Assembly (NCBI GenBank): GCA_020746105.1
Contig: CM036620.1
Location: forward strand, 25,008,604 to 25,072,603
Source: Trogon surrucura
Lineage: Eukaryota; Chordata; Aves; Trogoniformes; Trogonidae
Reading direction: 5' to 3'
Length of the DNA stretch: 64,000 nucleotides
Shown: one piece after another, positions 1-12,692 of the stretch
How positions within the stretch are numbered: the stretch's first letter is position 1
Layout: every line of letters begins with the position of its first letter
The notes under the pieces: model-generated
What the model saw: only the letters and a program-made list of their open reading frames with translations
What the model was told of the DNA's origin: nothing
The model's database searches: none
Program-made: the position numbers and the translations under genes

Positions 1-2141
1 TGTAAACATCAGGTGTTATCACTGCCAGTAGCACACACTGTCTGCAAAAACATGCTGCTGACTTCAGAACGTGCAACCTTTTAGAAGACACTAAACTGGA
101 AAGTAAAAATCACTAAACAGGACTGGGTTTTTAGCTAAACCCAGGACATCTAGTGAGATTTTTTTATATACATTTGTGTGTGACTGCTTGATATAAACAC
201 ACAAGTCCATGCTGAGCAAGTACAATTCCAAGCTAGTACCAAGAGATTGTTTCTTCTAAAAATTGACCCCCACGTTTCAATTTTAATGCAGTGAGGACCT
301 AATTCAAACTTATGTCTGTCAGTGGGAAGATTCTCATTGGCTTAAATGGGCTTTTAATGAGACTCCCAAATGCCTGGGGAAAAAGTGCTTTAATTTGGTA
401 AAGAAATTTCAGCATCAAGGACTCACTTAACCACAGGAATTTTATCTTCACTCAGACTCATTACATTTTTCCGTCTTTAATAATCACAGTGCAAAGTAAT
501 TGAATTTGTCATGGTATTACATGGGTCTGTGTCAAGTCCAAAACGTAATATTTTTTCTTTTGGTTTGAAATGGCTCCCATCACAAGATGGAGTGAGCGGT
601 TTTATTGTACTATTTGTCAGTGTGATGAATTGCTATTACTTAACAGGTGAACTCCACCATGCTGAAAATGAATGTGGGGAGGAGCAAGCGCACATCTCAA
701 ATTGCATCCTCTGTTATGTAAATTACAGGTGGTAGGTGGCAAGAGTCCTACAAAATGGATGGGTTGGCAAAAATAGTGCCAGTACTTCTTTGTAATGCAT
801 ACCAAGAAGAATCATGTGTAAAACTGGAAGCTCTGTTTCCAGGCATGCATATGATACTTGCTTTTTCTTAAATAAAAGAGACAAATCTCATTGAAAATAT
901 CTGAATTTGAAAAATTACCTCCTAACTTCAGTTTGGTAGAGAGGAGAAGGAAATATTTTGTCTTCTTTCCTAGTTTTTAATTCACATTGGCAAACTGTAA
1001 AGTGTTATTCCAAGTTTTATAAATAATTTGGATCAATTTCATACTAAGTAGGCTTTATAGTTCCAAGCAATGTTCTAAAACTCTGTATGTTAAATGCCTA
1101 TGTATATGTGTGTGTGTAAATGTGTTTATTATTGAATCAGTGAACTTTTAAAAAGCAGAATCTTTTGAAACATTCTGGAGATGTTCTGAAGAGATTATGC
1201 AAGACTTTATGTAAGTAGAAAAATATTAGTCTCCTTAAGAGCCATGTACTACTAGTTCTTCTACAACTAGTGTATTTTTTATTATTTTTTATTATTTTTT
1301 TTGTCTACTTAAAAGCTGACTTACTGGATAGTTTCATATGATGTACATCTCACCATTTTGTGGGCCTCAAGAGAGTTCAGCAGTCCAGAGATCTTATTTC
1401 AGCTTGTTTCAATGGAACACTTGTAATAAGAGACATTCAATCTTAAATAGTAGATAACAACTGTGAGTAGATACCATCTCAATTCTAGAAATAATGAAAG
1501 CTCTGGGAAAGAAGAGATTAGTCATTTCCATTCCTACCTCCATCCCAATACCCTACTGGAAATTATGCACAGGTTTTAATGAGAGAGGTTCATACACCTA
1601 AACAGATAACCAGAGGAAGTGATGACACAATGACAAATTTAGATCAAGATCTGATACTTTTCTGAAAGAAAATCTTTAGCAAATAAAAAACACTCAAAAA
1701 TTAAAACAATATTACTACATGGTTAGTGAAACTAACAGCTTATTCTAGCTACTCAGATATATAAATCCCCTGAGTTTTGTAACTTTTATTTATATTTTTC
1801 CAGACCAGTAATTAAATTTCTGATGCTTTATGCCTAAAGCTAATGAAGTTTTTACACAGAGCATATCTGAGGGCCTTTCAAGCTATCCGTCATTATGCTG
1901 AGTAAGCTTGTGCCATGGTAATTGGCCACTGCTGGTGACCTATGGTTGTCCAGCAGCTATGAAGACCAGACTGAATCCATATTGGAGGCAGACCTGTGGA
2001 AGGGTCAGCATCTGCACGTAAAGATGCTTCCTTTATGCTCTGTGCAAAGTGTGACTCATATTGTTTTCATCAGGAAGACACTTCACCATCAAGCCTGCAG
2101 TAACATCCAAGTGCAGTAGCAAATTCATGCAGCCGTTAGTT
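1..2141. other. AT-rich non-coding interval
   Basis: No gene or recognisable interspersed repeat is seen here. The longest open frames are about 60-75 codons and look like chance. The stretch contains a small T-rich tandem tract at 1273-1302 and a short TG-rich run near 1099-1130. Confidence 0.6.
1273..1302. repeat. T-rich simple repeat
   Basis: A 10-base unit ATTATTTTTT is repeated in direct tandem, preceded by a partial unit. This is a low-complexity tract of the kind common in avian intergenic DNA. Confidence 0.75.
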
Positions 2142-2247
2142 AGCTAAATTCTGCTCTTGTTTTTCTGGTGTAAATCAAAATAACTCCAGGGTAAAGCACA
2201 TGAGTACTCTTGATTTACAATGAAGTATATGATGGAGGAAAATTCTG
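2142..2247. repeat. ancient hairpin-like interspersed repeat, copy 1
   Basis: Two arms, 2168-2187 and 2202-2220, are imperfect inverted repeats: one reads GTGTAAATCA..., the other ...TTGATTTACAA. They are flanked by AATTCTG-type ends. The same pattern (paired TTTACAC/GTGTAAA blocks around an ACTCC or GACTTCA core, with AATTCTG at the edges) recurs at about 17.0, 17.8 and 53.2 kb. I recognise the pattern as a very old amniote repeat but cannot name the family. Confidence 0.45.
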
Positions 2248-3216
2248 TTTCCAGTAGATGAATTCAGTAAGCAAACGTAATGGTAATTCAGATATTTCAG
2301 TGCTGATTAATCCACACATGCAGGAGGATGAGTGTTACAGCCTACAGACTATTCTCTGGTTTCATTCAGATAGTCAAGCAGTCAATAAACAGAGTTGTCT
2401 AATTTGGATTCTGCACAAAGCATCAGAGGCAAAACCAAATGATTTGTTCAGTTGGAGCAGAGAACATTGGATGCAAATGTTGGTCTTTTTCTAGTTTTCT
2501 ATTATATTGCTATGTGTCTCACTATGTATGAAAAAAATTGCTGAAAACCTTTGGTGACTCCTTCTTTTGGAATCTTCTGCAAAAGTGAAATTGAGCACCA
2601 GAGGAAGAGGTGGGCAACAGTATTTTCCTCATGGAATTATTTTTTTCTGAGGAATGCCTGTGAAGAAACTTCTGGTTGTTTCAGTGCAGAATTTAATAAT
2701 TTTGACTGAGAAAATGTAATCATAAATATGAAATAGTAGAATATGTCACGAGGTTTCTTTAAAGCCATTATGATGCAGCCCACAAAATAATAACAATATT
2801 TTGCAAATCTTTTTTTCTCAGGTTCTCCGTCAGGAAATGTACACAGTGAAAATGGATTTCTAATGGTCTCAGTGACAGAACAGGAGGGGGCTGTACAGAT
2901 TATGCCTTGAGAATGATAGAAGCTGACTTTGTTCAACTGGATTTTATAATAGAAGAAACATAACCAGAGCAGAAAAGCAGGCATCTAGCTGGGAAGCTTA
3001 GAGTTGAAGTTTTATATGGGGAGAGGATATCTCAAAACAATGACCTTTCTGCTTGTAGGTCATACCACAGTTCTTGATCACTGGGTGGCTTGCTGCCTTT
3101 TGGCAATCTATCATGAGGGGTTCTTACAGTCTTGGCTGAAATAGCTCTATTGTAGATGATCTTTGGCCTATCAATGACTTCTGTTTTATGATAAAGTAGA
3201 CTAATGAAAAGTGTTT

Positions 3217-3280
3217 AAAAAAAGAAAGAAAAAAAGAAAAAAGAAAAAGAAAACAAGAAAAAAAAAGAAAAAAGAGAAAA
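3217..3280. repeat. polypurine A/G tract
   Basis: This is 64 bases made of A and G apart from one C at about 3254, with irregular AAAGAAA spacing. A second A-rich tract follows at 3599-3620. It looks like a degenerate poly(A) or GA microsatellite. It is not attached to any transposon I recognise. Confidence 0.8.
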
Positions 3281-6200
3281 CTTTTGTGATAACTGAGATA
3301 CTCTTGTATATAAATAGGAGGGAGTGAAATTCACGTCTTACTGAAAGCAATGCTGGTATTAATCTAAAACCTTACTAATCCTTTTAAAGATGCTGAAATC
3401 TTGATAGGGTTTCATATTCTAACTTGAAGATACACAGCAATGCAATACACCTCTTAAAAATGGTGAAGAAATAATATTCAGGAGTTCTTCCTCCTGAGGA
3501 GCATGTCTTAATTCAAAATCTTGGTGTGCAGCTATTAGTAAACTTCATTCTCACATTTGAATGAAAAAGTGTGTGTGTTAATCTTTATTCAGAATTTAAA
3601 AAAAAAAAAAAAGAAAAAGGAGAGTGCTGAGAAGGAAAGAGGAAAAAAAATCTGTTCGTCTGTGGATAGCAAGTAGTGCTGGCATGTTGTGGAGGTGATA
3701 ACATTCTTAGCAGACAGCACTTACCTTCCGTTTCCTTAATAAGCTCTTATACATTTGTATTACTAGGTAAATCCTTCTTAGTCCTGCAGCTGCTTAAAAA
3801 ATTTTTCCTTTTTCAGCAATCACCTACCAGCTGGGATGGAATTTGATTCTTTTCTTATACCTGGAGACCTCACTTTCTGCTTGCTTTTTAAGAACTCAGT
3901 TGCAGTGCTTGTGAGTTTATGTAGATGAAGTGAAGGAAGCTCCATGGACTCCAGTTTCATCTCCTTATTTTTATCCTATTAGTGGGCAACAGCACCTTGG
4001 ACAGAGAGTCTTGCCTTTGCCCTCTGATGGAAAGCTCACTGTTTGTACCATCTCTACTAGATGGGAGCAAAGAGCACTTGGGATGCCGGAGCAGAGTTGT
4101 AGCTGCTTTGATAGACAGTTTTTTGATTGAGGTAAGTTTCCAAGAAGGTTTTTTTTGGGTTGGTTTTTTTTGAGGAATCCTACCTTAATGCCTTAAAAAG
4201 GTAGAAATGGTGGTCTGCCTTCTGATTCTTAGGCCATGCACGAACAGAGAGGAAGAAATCGCTTTCCCCTGCGGTCAGTTCCTCACCAGGAGTGCGCAGG
4301 GGATCCTGCAGGCAGGGGAACACCTTTAACTTCCCATGAAGGCAATGGTAACAGCATTTGCACTGTGACACTGTGAAATCAGGATCAGTAAGAGTTAGAG
4401 CTGCAGCACCAGTACAAGGAATTACAGGGTAGATGAGTTAACCCTCTCTGGAGGAAAAGAAATCATTAGCATAAAAAAGAAGTTGTACACTTCAGCTGTT
4501 TGGGAGGTACATTTTGACGGTGCCCTACAAAAAACCTTGAGGGAATGTCAAGTTTAAGCACTAGAGACATCTGAAACAAACAGGAGAATTTGAGATGCTA
4601 AAAAACGAGAAGAAAAATGGCTGGTCCAGCCACTGTGAGATTGTGTTGCATTGTAAATACAGAGACTCTCTATTGTCTGCTCCGAGTATGATGTGCCAAA
4701 TTGAAATAGTTGTGTAAATATAGCCAACTGCTGTGCTGGCCTGCAGTTTGTTGGATGGCGCTGTTTAAGTTTCATTAGATTATAGTGAGGAGGGAAAAGG
4801 GAGGGATTTGTGTGATATGTTTGCTAGTGTGTTTTAGTGTGCAAAGATTAACCCAGATGACAGGGACATGATGATACAGTGGAAGGGTTGTTTTCTGCTA
4901 TTTTAAGTGTTTTTAGAAGCGGACATGTGATTTTTATCTAAGGAAGATAAATCTCATTACATTTTCTCTGATTTGGTTCAGACGACTAAGAAATTGAGAC
5001 TCTGATGACGAACTCCTAGTTTTAACTTTTACCCTCTGTTCAAATGTGGAGTCTCTCCCCTCCCTCCCCCCCCAGGTTTTTCAGGTTTTGCAAAAAAACA
5101 CTGCTTCTGTTAGAAAAACCCTTTGAAAGGATATGCTTAGAATTGGCTAACATTTTCCATAGTGCTGCAGCAAATACATGATGAGAGATTGTGTCTTTTT
5201 TCTCAAAAGTGCCTCATTTCCTATGAAGGAGAGAAAAGATAAAGAACTAAAACTTGAAGCATAAGGAGTACAGAATTATTGCTGATTCACAAAACCTACC
5301 ACAGCAGTGAGAGCCACAGGATTTCTGCTAAAGCCAGTAAAGAAAACATTTGCCAAGTGATATTGGCTTATTTTGTGTTCAGGCTGCTGAGCACAGGTGC
5401 CTCCTGAAAGGTGCACAATGTCCTCTATTTGACCCTCTCTTTACGTTAGAGAAATCTGCTTGGCTTTCCTTTATCTTTAAACTACTGCTTGTAGTGAAAA
5501 ATCTAAAAATAAATTAAAAAATAATAGAAAGTTAATTAAAAAAGAAAAAGCAAAGAAAAAGCGAAGAAAAGCTTGAACGAAACCTAATTTCATTTCTTCA
5601 GCTCTTTGGTTTATTCTGACCTCTTAAAAAACCCTCCTTCCTTTCAGGATGAGTCTACTCAGTATTATTATCTTCCTGTTGGCAGTGTGGAAGGAAGTGT
5701 CCTTTTTAATAGGACAATCTGTCCTTGCTGGAAAGGAAGATTATAAGCAGAGTTGCATCTGAGTGACTGAAGAGGGAAAAAAATAGGAAAGTAAAATGGT
5801 AGATTTTCTTAGGACTTTTTTGTTTTTCCCCTGAAACTGTTCACTTGCTTCAGTTTTAAAGAGTAGAGTGTTTTGACAGCCAGGAGCTAATTTGCAATTT
5901 TTCCTCTGAATTCCAGTTTCAAAAGAATTTTCCCTGCCCCGCCCCTTCCAGTGAAATTAAATTTTACTATGTACAGCCACTAGAGCTCCTCTCTGATTTC
6001 ATGGATTTGGGACAAAATTACCCCAAAAAAATGATATAAAGCAGAAAAACTGGTATATAACAGACTTTCAGTAATGCTTTGTTGGTTTCTGCGGCAGGAT
6101 CTGTAATCCATAGTTGGAGTCATGGATTTGTTGTAAAGTCACAACTTGTAAATGCTAAATATTTTTCAAATAAAATTTTCAGTAAAGTGTAAACAGACTG

Positions 6201-6495
6201 GAAAAACTAGGCTTCAACCTAAATAAACCTTTACTTTCTTTAGACAGAAGTAGAAGTTAAGGATATGCAGGCAAAGAAGTCAGGCTTGGATTACACAATT
6301 TTTCTTTCAAAAGAAAAAAGTAAGTAGAAAAGGCCATTGCTCTTCTTGTCCATTGGGTAAGATTACAAGAAATAGTTATTGTGACTTGTTCCATTTGGTA
6401 CCTTTTAGTATATTCTGTTAGTTAAAACTGTAATTATTAGCAGTGCTTTGCTTTTTACTGTAAGTTACTTTTGAAAGTAAACATTTTACAAAGTC

Positions 6496-6518
6496 TTTTT
6501 TTTTTTTTTTTTTTTTTT
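6496..6518. repeat. T23 homopolymer
   Basis: An uninterrupted run of 23 T. On the minus strand this is a poly(A) stretch, but no SINE or processed pseudogene body is seen next to it on either side. Confidence 0.9.
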
Positions 6519-9500
6519 GCTTGGAAACAGATGCAAAGTAATGATAAATCAAACTCTACATATCCCTGCATGAAAATGGTTGCAGTTGGTTTGGCTTTGC
6601 ACTTCACAGGTGTTATTTAGTGCTTTGTCATGCATATATGGACAGTATCTAAGCTAGATTTTATTGTCACATTTTTTGCTTTGTGTGAGTCTTGGGACCA
6701 ATATCACTGGTTAATGATTAAAGCAACATAGTGTTAATCAAGAAATCCATTATTTTTTCCTGACAGCAAAGTTGAATTTCCCAGTGATATCTGGAGAATT
6801 GCTTTGTCTCTATGTGCTGTAGTTTTATGTTTGTTGATTTCTGGCCATTTCTTTTATATGTGATAAAGAAGTCATAGAGGGAAGCCCTGAACTGAAGGAC
6901 TCTGCCATTCAACAGAAACAGAGAATAGAGCTTGTGGTTCTGATTTCTGAATATAGTAAAAGTTTAGTTTTCATTTCAATGTGAGACCAAAAAAAAAATA
7001 ATCAGAAACTCAGAAACTATTTTAAAAAAAAAAAATTGTCTGGGAAGCTATTTTTGCCCAAACAATTCTAAAGTGCTATTTCACATAGTCAGTAAAAGAT
7101 TTTACAGAAATATATCTAAAATCAAAATATTATAATGCAAAATATTATAATACTTGAATGGAAAGCCCGCTACAGATGGCCTTCAGAAAATAGGTATTTC
7201 TGTTGCTGCTGTATCTTGTATTACCCAGTCAGCCTTTGGAAGCAGTTATGTCTTTAGGAAGCAAACTGAAAATATAGGATTGACATTTCAGATTAATATT
7301 TTCTCAGATTTTTCAGAGAGCAGCCTTCCGTAATGGGGATCAATAGCAAAAGTCCTCTTCCTGTCACACTTTTTTCTACTCCCGGGTAGCTCAGGGTTGG
7401 TTTATAAACTGAAACATGACGGCTTGCATGATTGTGAATGGTCTTGCTACCGCTACTCATATAAAATGTGAATTGTCTCTAGTATGAATAGGCACTTCTA
7501 CTAACTGATTTGATCATTTTCTTTTTAAAGAAAAAAGAAGCAGAACATTGAGTACTAAATTTGAAATGTCATTTTAAAATTCAGACTACTGTGATCAGAT
7601 TGATGACATTTCCTGTGGTTTTTTATCTTTATTTTTTCATGGTATCTTGCTCAGGATACATATATGTGCCATCTGCCATATTTTGTAAATGTAAATCAAT
7701 TTCTGGATGACTGTATACTGAAATGGGCATTTTCTGATCTTAAGTATCTCAGTAAGAAAATTATGTGGTGCTCATGTTGAGTGGACTATAGATATCAACA
7801 CTCGGCTTGAATTTTTCCTGCCTATGTCAGACTAGCACAAAGTCTAGGGCAATAGGACCCAACAGGGTTGCATTTGTCTTGATCTGTCCCTTTGAACAAG
7901 AATTAGTTTCAGTTGATTTGTTCTTAGACCTGGATCTGAGCTGTTGGAACATTTGACAACTGACAATTTTTGGGATGATGTCTGGAGGGGCTGTGGACCT
8001 CTGCAGTATTGTTATTCCTTACTCTTTCTCCCCAGAAGTACAGACTGCCCCAGGATGTTTGTTACCTTTTGTTTACAGTGGTAGATTGTAAGATTGTTTG
8101 ATTCTGTAGTATTTTATATGTGTTTTCGCACGTGTCATTAAAAGGCAAAGAGTCAGAATATTCAGAATCAGAGTAGTAGTAGGCCTGCCTGGTTCAGCAG
8201 CACAAAGCGTAAGTGCCCCAGTGTTTCCTGGGAGTGCTTTTCCTGCAGTTAGACCTTATTATCAATTTGGGGACTCAAACAGCTGTACTTAAGGTTTTAT
8301 TGCTTTGACCAGAAAATTTTCTTTAGGCCTCACACTAACAGTTTTCATCGCAGTAGTAGGATATGTAGGATATTGCTGTCAGCAGGGAGCATGTATTCAG
8401 TTAGTTTTCAGTTGGATTTCTCCACGTCTAAAGATTCATTAATGCTTATCCCCTTTGGATATCATTCTCCAGCAGTTTAACGCTACCCAGAATGGTTTTC
8501 ACCCCCTGTGCCGTACTTCCTGGGATTGCTGCTCGCTGCTTCAGTTCTTTTACATGCACTTTGCAGTGTGCCCCAGTTCTGGTTGCATGGCTTTCTATCT
8601 CATCAGTCTTCTTTAATAGCTACTCATAGCTGTTTCCCAGTACAACCACAACGAACGTCAGATGGGTTTTCATTGCTTTTTCCAGCAAGGCAGTGCTTGT
8701 AGAGAATGTGGGCGAAGGGACCTGCTGAAACACACAAACACTTTTGGTTACAGGGGACGGCTCAGCAGATCAGCTACTGGTGGTGCCACACTTGATGCTT
8801 AAGAGAAAAATACAACCTGCTGCCATTTTGTTTTGACAGGGTTTTTTTTTTAGTCTCTAGTGTACTTGTCACTCACCAGCAAGTTTGCTTTGTGTTGCCT
8901 TTGTGCTATTAATACAGCAGCAGCAGCCACATGGAGATCCACTGAAGTGCAACCACTTCTGCTGGCAATTCCCTGCATTTCCCTTTAAATTGCCACCCTC
9001 CTGCTGTGATTTACTTGCTGCCATCAGACTTTCATACAAAGACTGGTACAAAATAAGATTTTAATTTTTTTTAATGTCACCTTGTGGAATTAATCTGGAA
9101 GAAAAACAGTGTTTGTGAGACTTTAATCACTGACTTGTGAGACACCTTTTAAACAGGTATGCTCCAGTGGTCCCAGTTCTGTTTTTTGGCGTTAATGTTA
9201 AACTGCAGCAACTTTCTTGAAATTAATAGAAGGGTTCTGGATTTCCAAGGGTGTCATTGGGACCAAGCTGTTCTTCACTTAATTCAACACTACTATTCCT
9301 GAATATTTATTTTAATACAGGATCAGTCCTTTGTATCTTTATATAAAATCTGAGGAAATTATGGGTAGGTATAACCCGTGCCCTTCAGTTAGGCTCTGAT
9401 GAAAGGCAAAAGAACTCAAATGAGTTCTCTGGATCTGTTTCAAAAATGTGATTTTATTTTTTTTCCCTTTAGGCTGTGATCTTGCAGTTGGTGGGATTCT

Positions 9501-12298
9501 TCCCTGGCTGGTAGTAGCTCTGTCATAAAAAAACTCTCAACATAAAAAAAAAGTCAAAACCAAAACCCACTCCCCTTTGTTTATTTTAAGAAAAAGTGTC
9601 ATTATTACAAAAAAAAATGATATGTAAATATTAAGAGTTTTCCCACACTGTACAGCTCAAACACTGTTTATTACATTATTCTTAAGTGATTATTTTGCTT
9701 TACAGTGTCTGACAGAAGTGAATTTTATTCCTGGGAAATACTAACATTGCTCAAGAGTAGGCTTCTATTTTGAAAAATGAAATTATGGAATATAGCTTCT
9801 TTTGGTCTAGATGATCAGTAACTTACAAGGGCAAGGAAAAATATAAAATAACTCATCTTAAATTCCACCAGGCTGTATTTGGATCTTGCCAAATTAGACA
9901 TGAGTGTTTATCAGTATCTTTTGGTGCTTGCTCTGGATCCAATAAAAGAAGCCTTTTTTGACCTCTTTTAATGGCATTGCATTCTAGCATGCTATTTGTT
10001 CTCTGTTGGCAGCTCACGTTCCCAACATGCAGAGTTTTGCTCCCTGAGAGCTGCCTCCCTTGCCTGTGAGCTCTCGGAGTGCTCCTGTTTCACGGCCATG
10101 TCCCAGTCTGGTTAAGAGGGAGCACATCCCTGCCACCTCTGCTGTGGTGAGTTATTTCAGCAGGAAAAACGGGAGAGAGGGCCATCAAATCCCTAGATCC
10201 AGGTTATCTGTTTGAAATAGATGCAAATGTGGGAATGGCAGTGTCAGTACATTGATATACGGGACACAGCCATTCCTAATAAGAAAATGTGCGAATTTTA
10301 TCTGCCTCAGTTTCAGTATCTGGATTTAAAATGGTGTGTTTGAACAGAATGTGTTTTATCAAGAGATGATACTACAAAATAATAGGACATTTCACCATTG
10401 TCAATGGAACTAATATCTTTCATATACTATTAGGACTGAAATGGTCAAGTATGATGCTAAAAACTTGTTACAACACTTTGCCTATGTGTGTACTGTAGCT
10501 CAATGCTCTTATATTAATGTGAACATTTATTTGCATAGAAAGACTTCTTAAAACACTTGCAATATTGTTTATATAATTAATTCTCATCTGAAACTGAGAT
10601 ACACTACTGTTTCTGAAACCTAGACTAAGAGACAAAGGATGTGGAAATTATTTACAAGGAAAATAAAAAGATTCTTTACTTCCACCTGATAGTGTTACTG
10701 ATTTATAGCCTGTTTCTAATAGCAGTCAGGTAAAATTTTCCAGAATTTTGATAGTGGGAATTTGAGAAAGCAGATATCTCAGATTTTTTCAAATACTGTT
10801 TTTGTGGCTTTGGAGAGTTACTGTCTAGTGTATTTAGGAGCTATTTCAGATGTGCTTCTTTCCAAATCCAAGTTTTTCAGTAATGTTTGAAACAACTTAT
10901 TGCTAGAGCTAAAGAAAAGTTGCAAAAATATTTGCAACCAATCAGGCACAATTTTACATATAAAGTATTAGGATTCCATGGGATTAGAATATTTTGGAAG
11001 GAATTTTGCCTAGATTTGCAAATGACTTCTGCAGAAAACACGAATTTAGGAAAGGCTAAGTGCATAATTTTGGCCATTTGGAATTAAACATCTAAGATGT
11101 TTCAAAAATCACTTTTAAAGTGCCAAAATGTAATTCTCAGACTGAAATATAAAATAAACTATCCTAATGTTAGTTTACTTGATATAAACATGTTTCTTGA
11201 TGCACTGCATTTAGAATGGGTAAGAACTTGCTAACACTTTTCATCGTAAAACTTGCACATGTTTCAGTAAGTGGGATAAGACTGTTAAAATGTATCCTGT
11301 GGGAAAAAGTATCAGCACCCCATCACTTAAATGACAGAAGTCTTATGTAAATATCACAACTTTTTTTTTTTTTTTTTTAAAAAAAGAGAAATTAATTTAG
11401 ATTCAATTTCTAGATTGTTAGAATAAAACTGAGTGGTAGAAGAAACTCTGTTTCCTCCAGTATAAAAAAAGGAGTGAGCAGACTTGGTTAGTTCAAGAAG
11501 TAGGTTAATAATTTTAAGAATGCATTTTCAGATCAGTGCCCTGAAGGGAATGAAGGAATTTCTCTGACATCCTTAAGGCAGGTACCTAAGTTCTGGAGAG
11601 GTGAGATTTCTTGAGCATCTGCATGGTTAGTGTTTCCTAGTAGCTAGTTCCAGGTAACTGCCTGCTCTCTAGACACGTACTGTGGATGAACTTTCATTCG
11701 GTTTTTTTTAATCTCTAAACCTAGAGATTAGAGGTTTTTTTCAGCCTCAAGCTTCTCTGCTGTCCCACCTTGCTAGAAACTTTCTGAATCCGGCACTGAA
11801 ACTGGTCCATACATAGAGAAAAATATGTCTCTCTCCATCATGTGTACAATGCGTGCATATTTTCTCTGTCTGTCTCTCCCTTGCAGGCTCACACACAAAT
11901 TAAATTTTAATTATGAATCTGTATTGGGCATCAAATCAAAATGCTAGCTACTAAACCACAGACAACAGCAATAATCCCTCCTGCCCGACAATCCCTAGTG
12001 CCTTGTGAGCAATTGGGCCATTTATTATTCTACTAGTCTAAACAATTGTACTGTAATAGATGAAGTGAAACATTGCCACATAACTCAAAGTGCATGCTTT
12101 TTCTAGTGTCTTCAAAGCATTCAGCTCAAGGTGATGTAAAAAAAATCCAGCTGGACTACAGAAATATGAAAAATATAAGAGAACTTGCTGTGTGTTATGT
12201 GAGGTACTGGCCATAAATTAGATTTTACAGTACTATGTCGTACAAACTAGCCATTAACTTTGAAAGTAGTTATTTCCCAGGAAGCAAGGCCAAAATGG

Positions 12299-12316
12299 TT
12301 TTTTTTTTTTTTTTTT
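12299..12316. repeat. T18 homopolymer
   Basis: A run of 18 T lying ten bases outside the terminal edge of the minus-strand LTR that begins at 12327. It is probably host sequence rather than part of the LTR. Confidence 0.85.
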
Positions 12317-12326
12317 AATGCACACC

Positions 12327-12692
12327 TGGTTATTAAAGTTTAGAGCTGAGCCAGCCAATAAACTCTGACAAACACTTTCTGTGATTCCTCCCAAATCCTC
12401 CCAGGGAGGGGATAACAGGGGAACCAGGGAGAGAGACTTTGAGGTTGGAAAAATACTTGAATCAGTTTAATGGAAAAAAAAAAGTATAAACAATGTCAAT
12501 GAAGATGTTGAACTATAGACAGATATATACAAGTATGCAAATATGTTAAAAGATACAAAAGAATATGTTAATATGGAACCCACACCTTCTGGATGGCAAC
12601 TAGGCCTTGAGCGTAAAAGTCCCAGACTGGACTCAGCAGCGTCTGCCGTCAGGGAGTACCTGAGCCTAGAGTCCCCATGGTAGTCCAAGAAA
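12327..12692 (-). mobile_element. solo LTR fragment, family shared with 19.0 and 26.4 kb
   Basis: Read on the minus strand, this segment runs parallel to the 3' two-thirds of the LTR at 26375-27060. Shared blocks, in order, are a GAGTCCAGT...GGGACTTTT block (12624-12634 region), a CATATTAAC block, a TATTTGCAT...CTTGTAT block, a CCATTAAA poly(A)-signal region (ATTAAA at 12466-12471 on the minus strand), a TGTTATCC-CTCCC block, and a terminal TTTGTCA...GGCTGG...TAAACTTT...CCA end. Homology fades beyond 12692, so the 5' part is missing or too diverged to follow. No coding region accompanies it. The identification is by comparison inside the window; the formal family name is unknown to me. Confidence 0.7.

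Larger units (their letters stand above)
2248..12326. other. unique AT-rich interval without genes
   Basis: I see no gene or dated transposon over this 10 kb. It holds low-complexity tracts (3217-3280, 3599-3614, 6496-6518, 11361-11378, 12299-12316), a C-rich run near 5057-5073, a duplicated AAAATATTATAAT motif near 7115-7155, and a GC-richer patch at about 10010-10200 that I could not identify. A small 8-bp stem (TAATCTCT/AGAGATTA) lies near 11709-11731. Open frames here stay at or below 73 codons apart from one 115-codon frame, which is not supported. Confidence 0.55.

Noticed and set aside
11709-11731. 8-bp stem TAATCTCT/AGAGATTA as a small RNA precursor
   Set aside because: The stem is too short and is flanked by T runs; nothing supports a microRNA.
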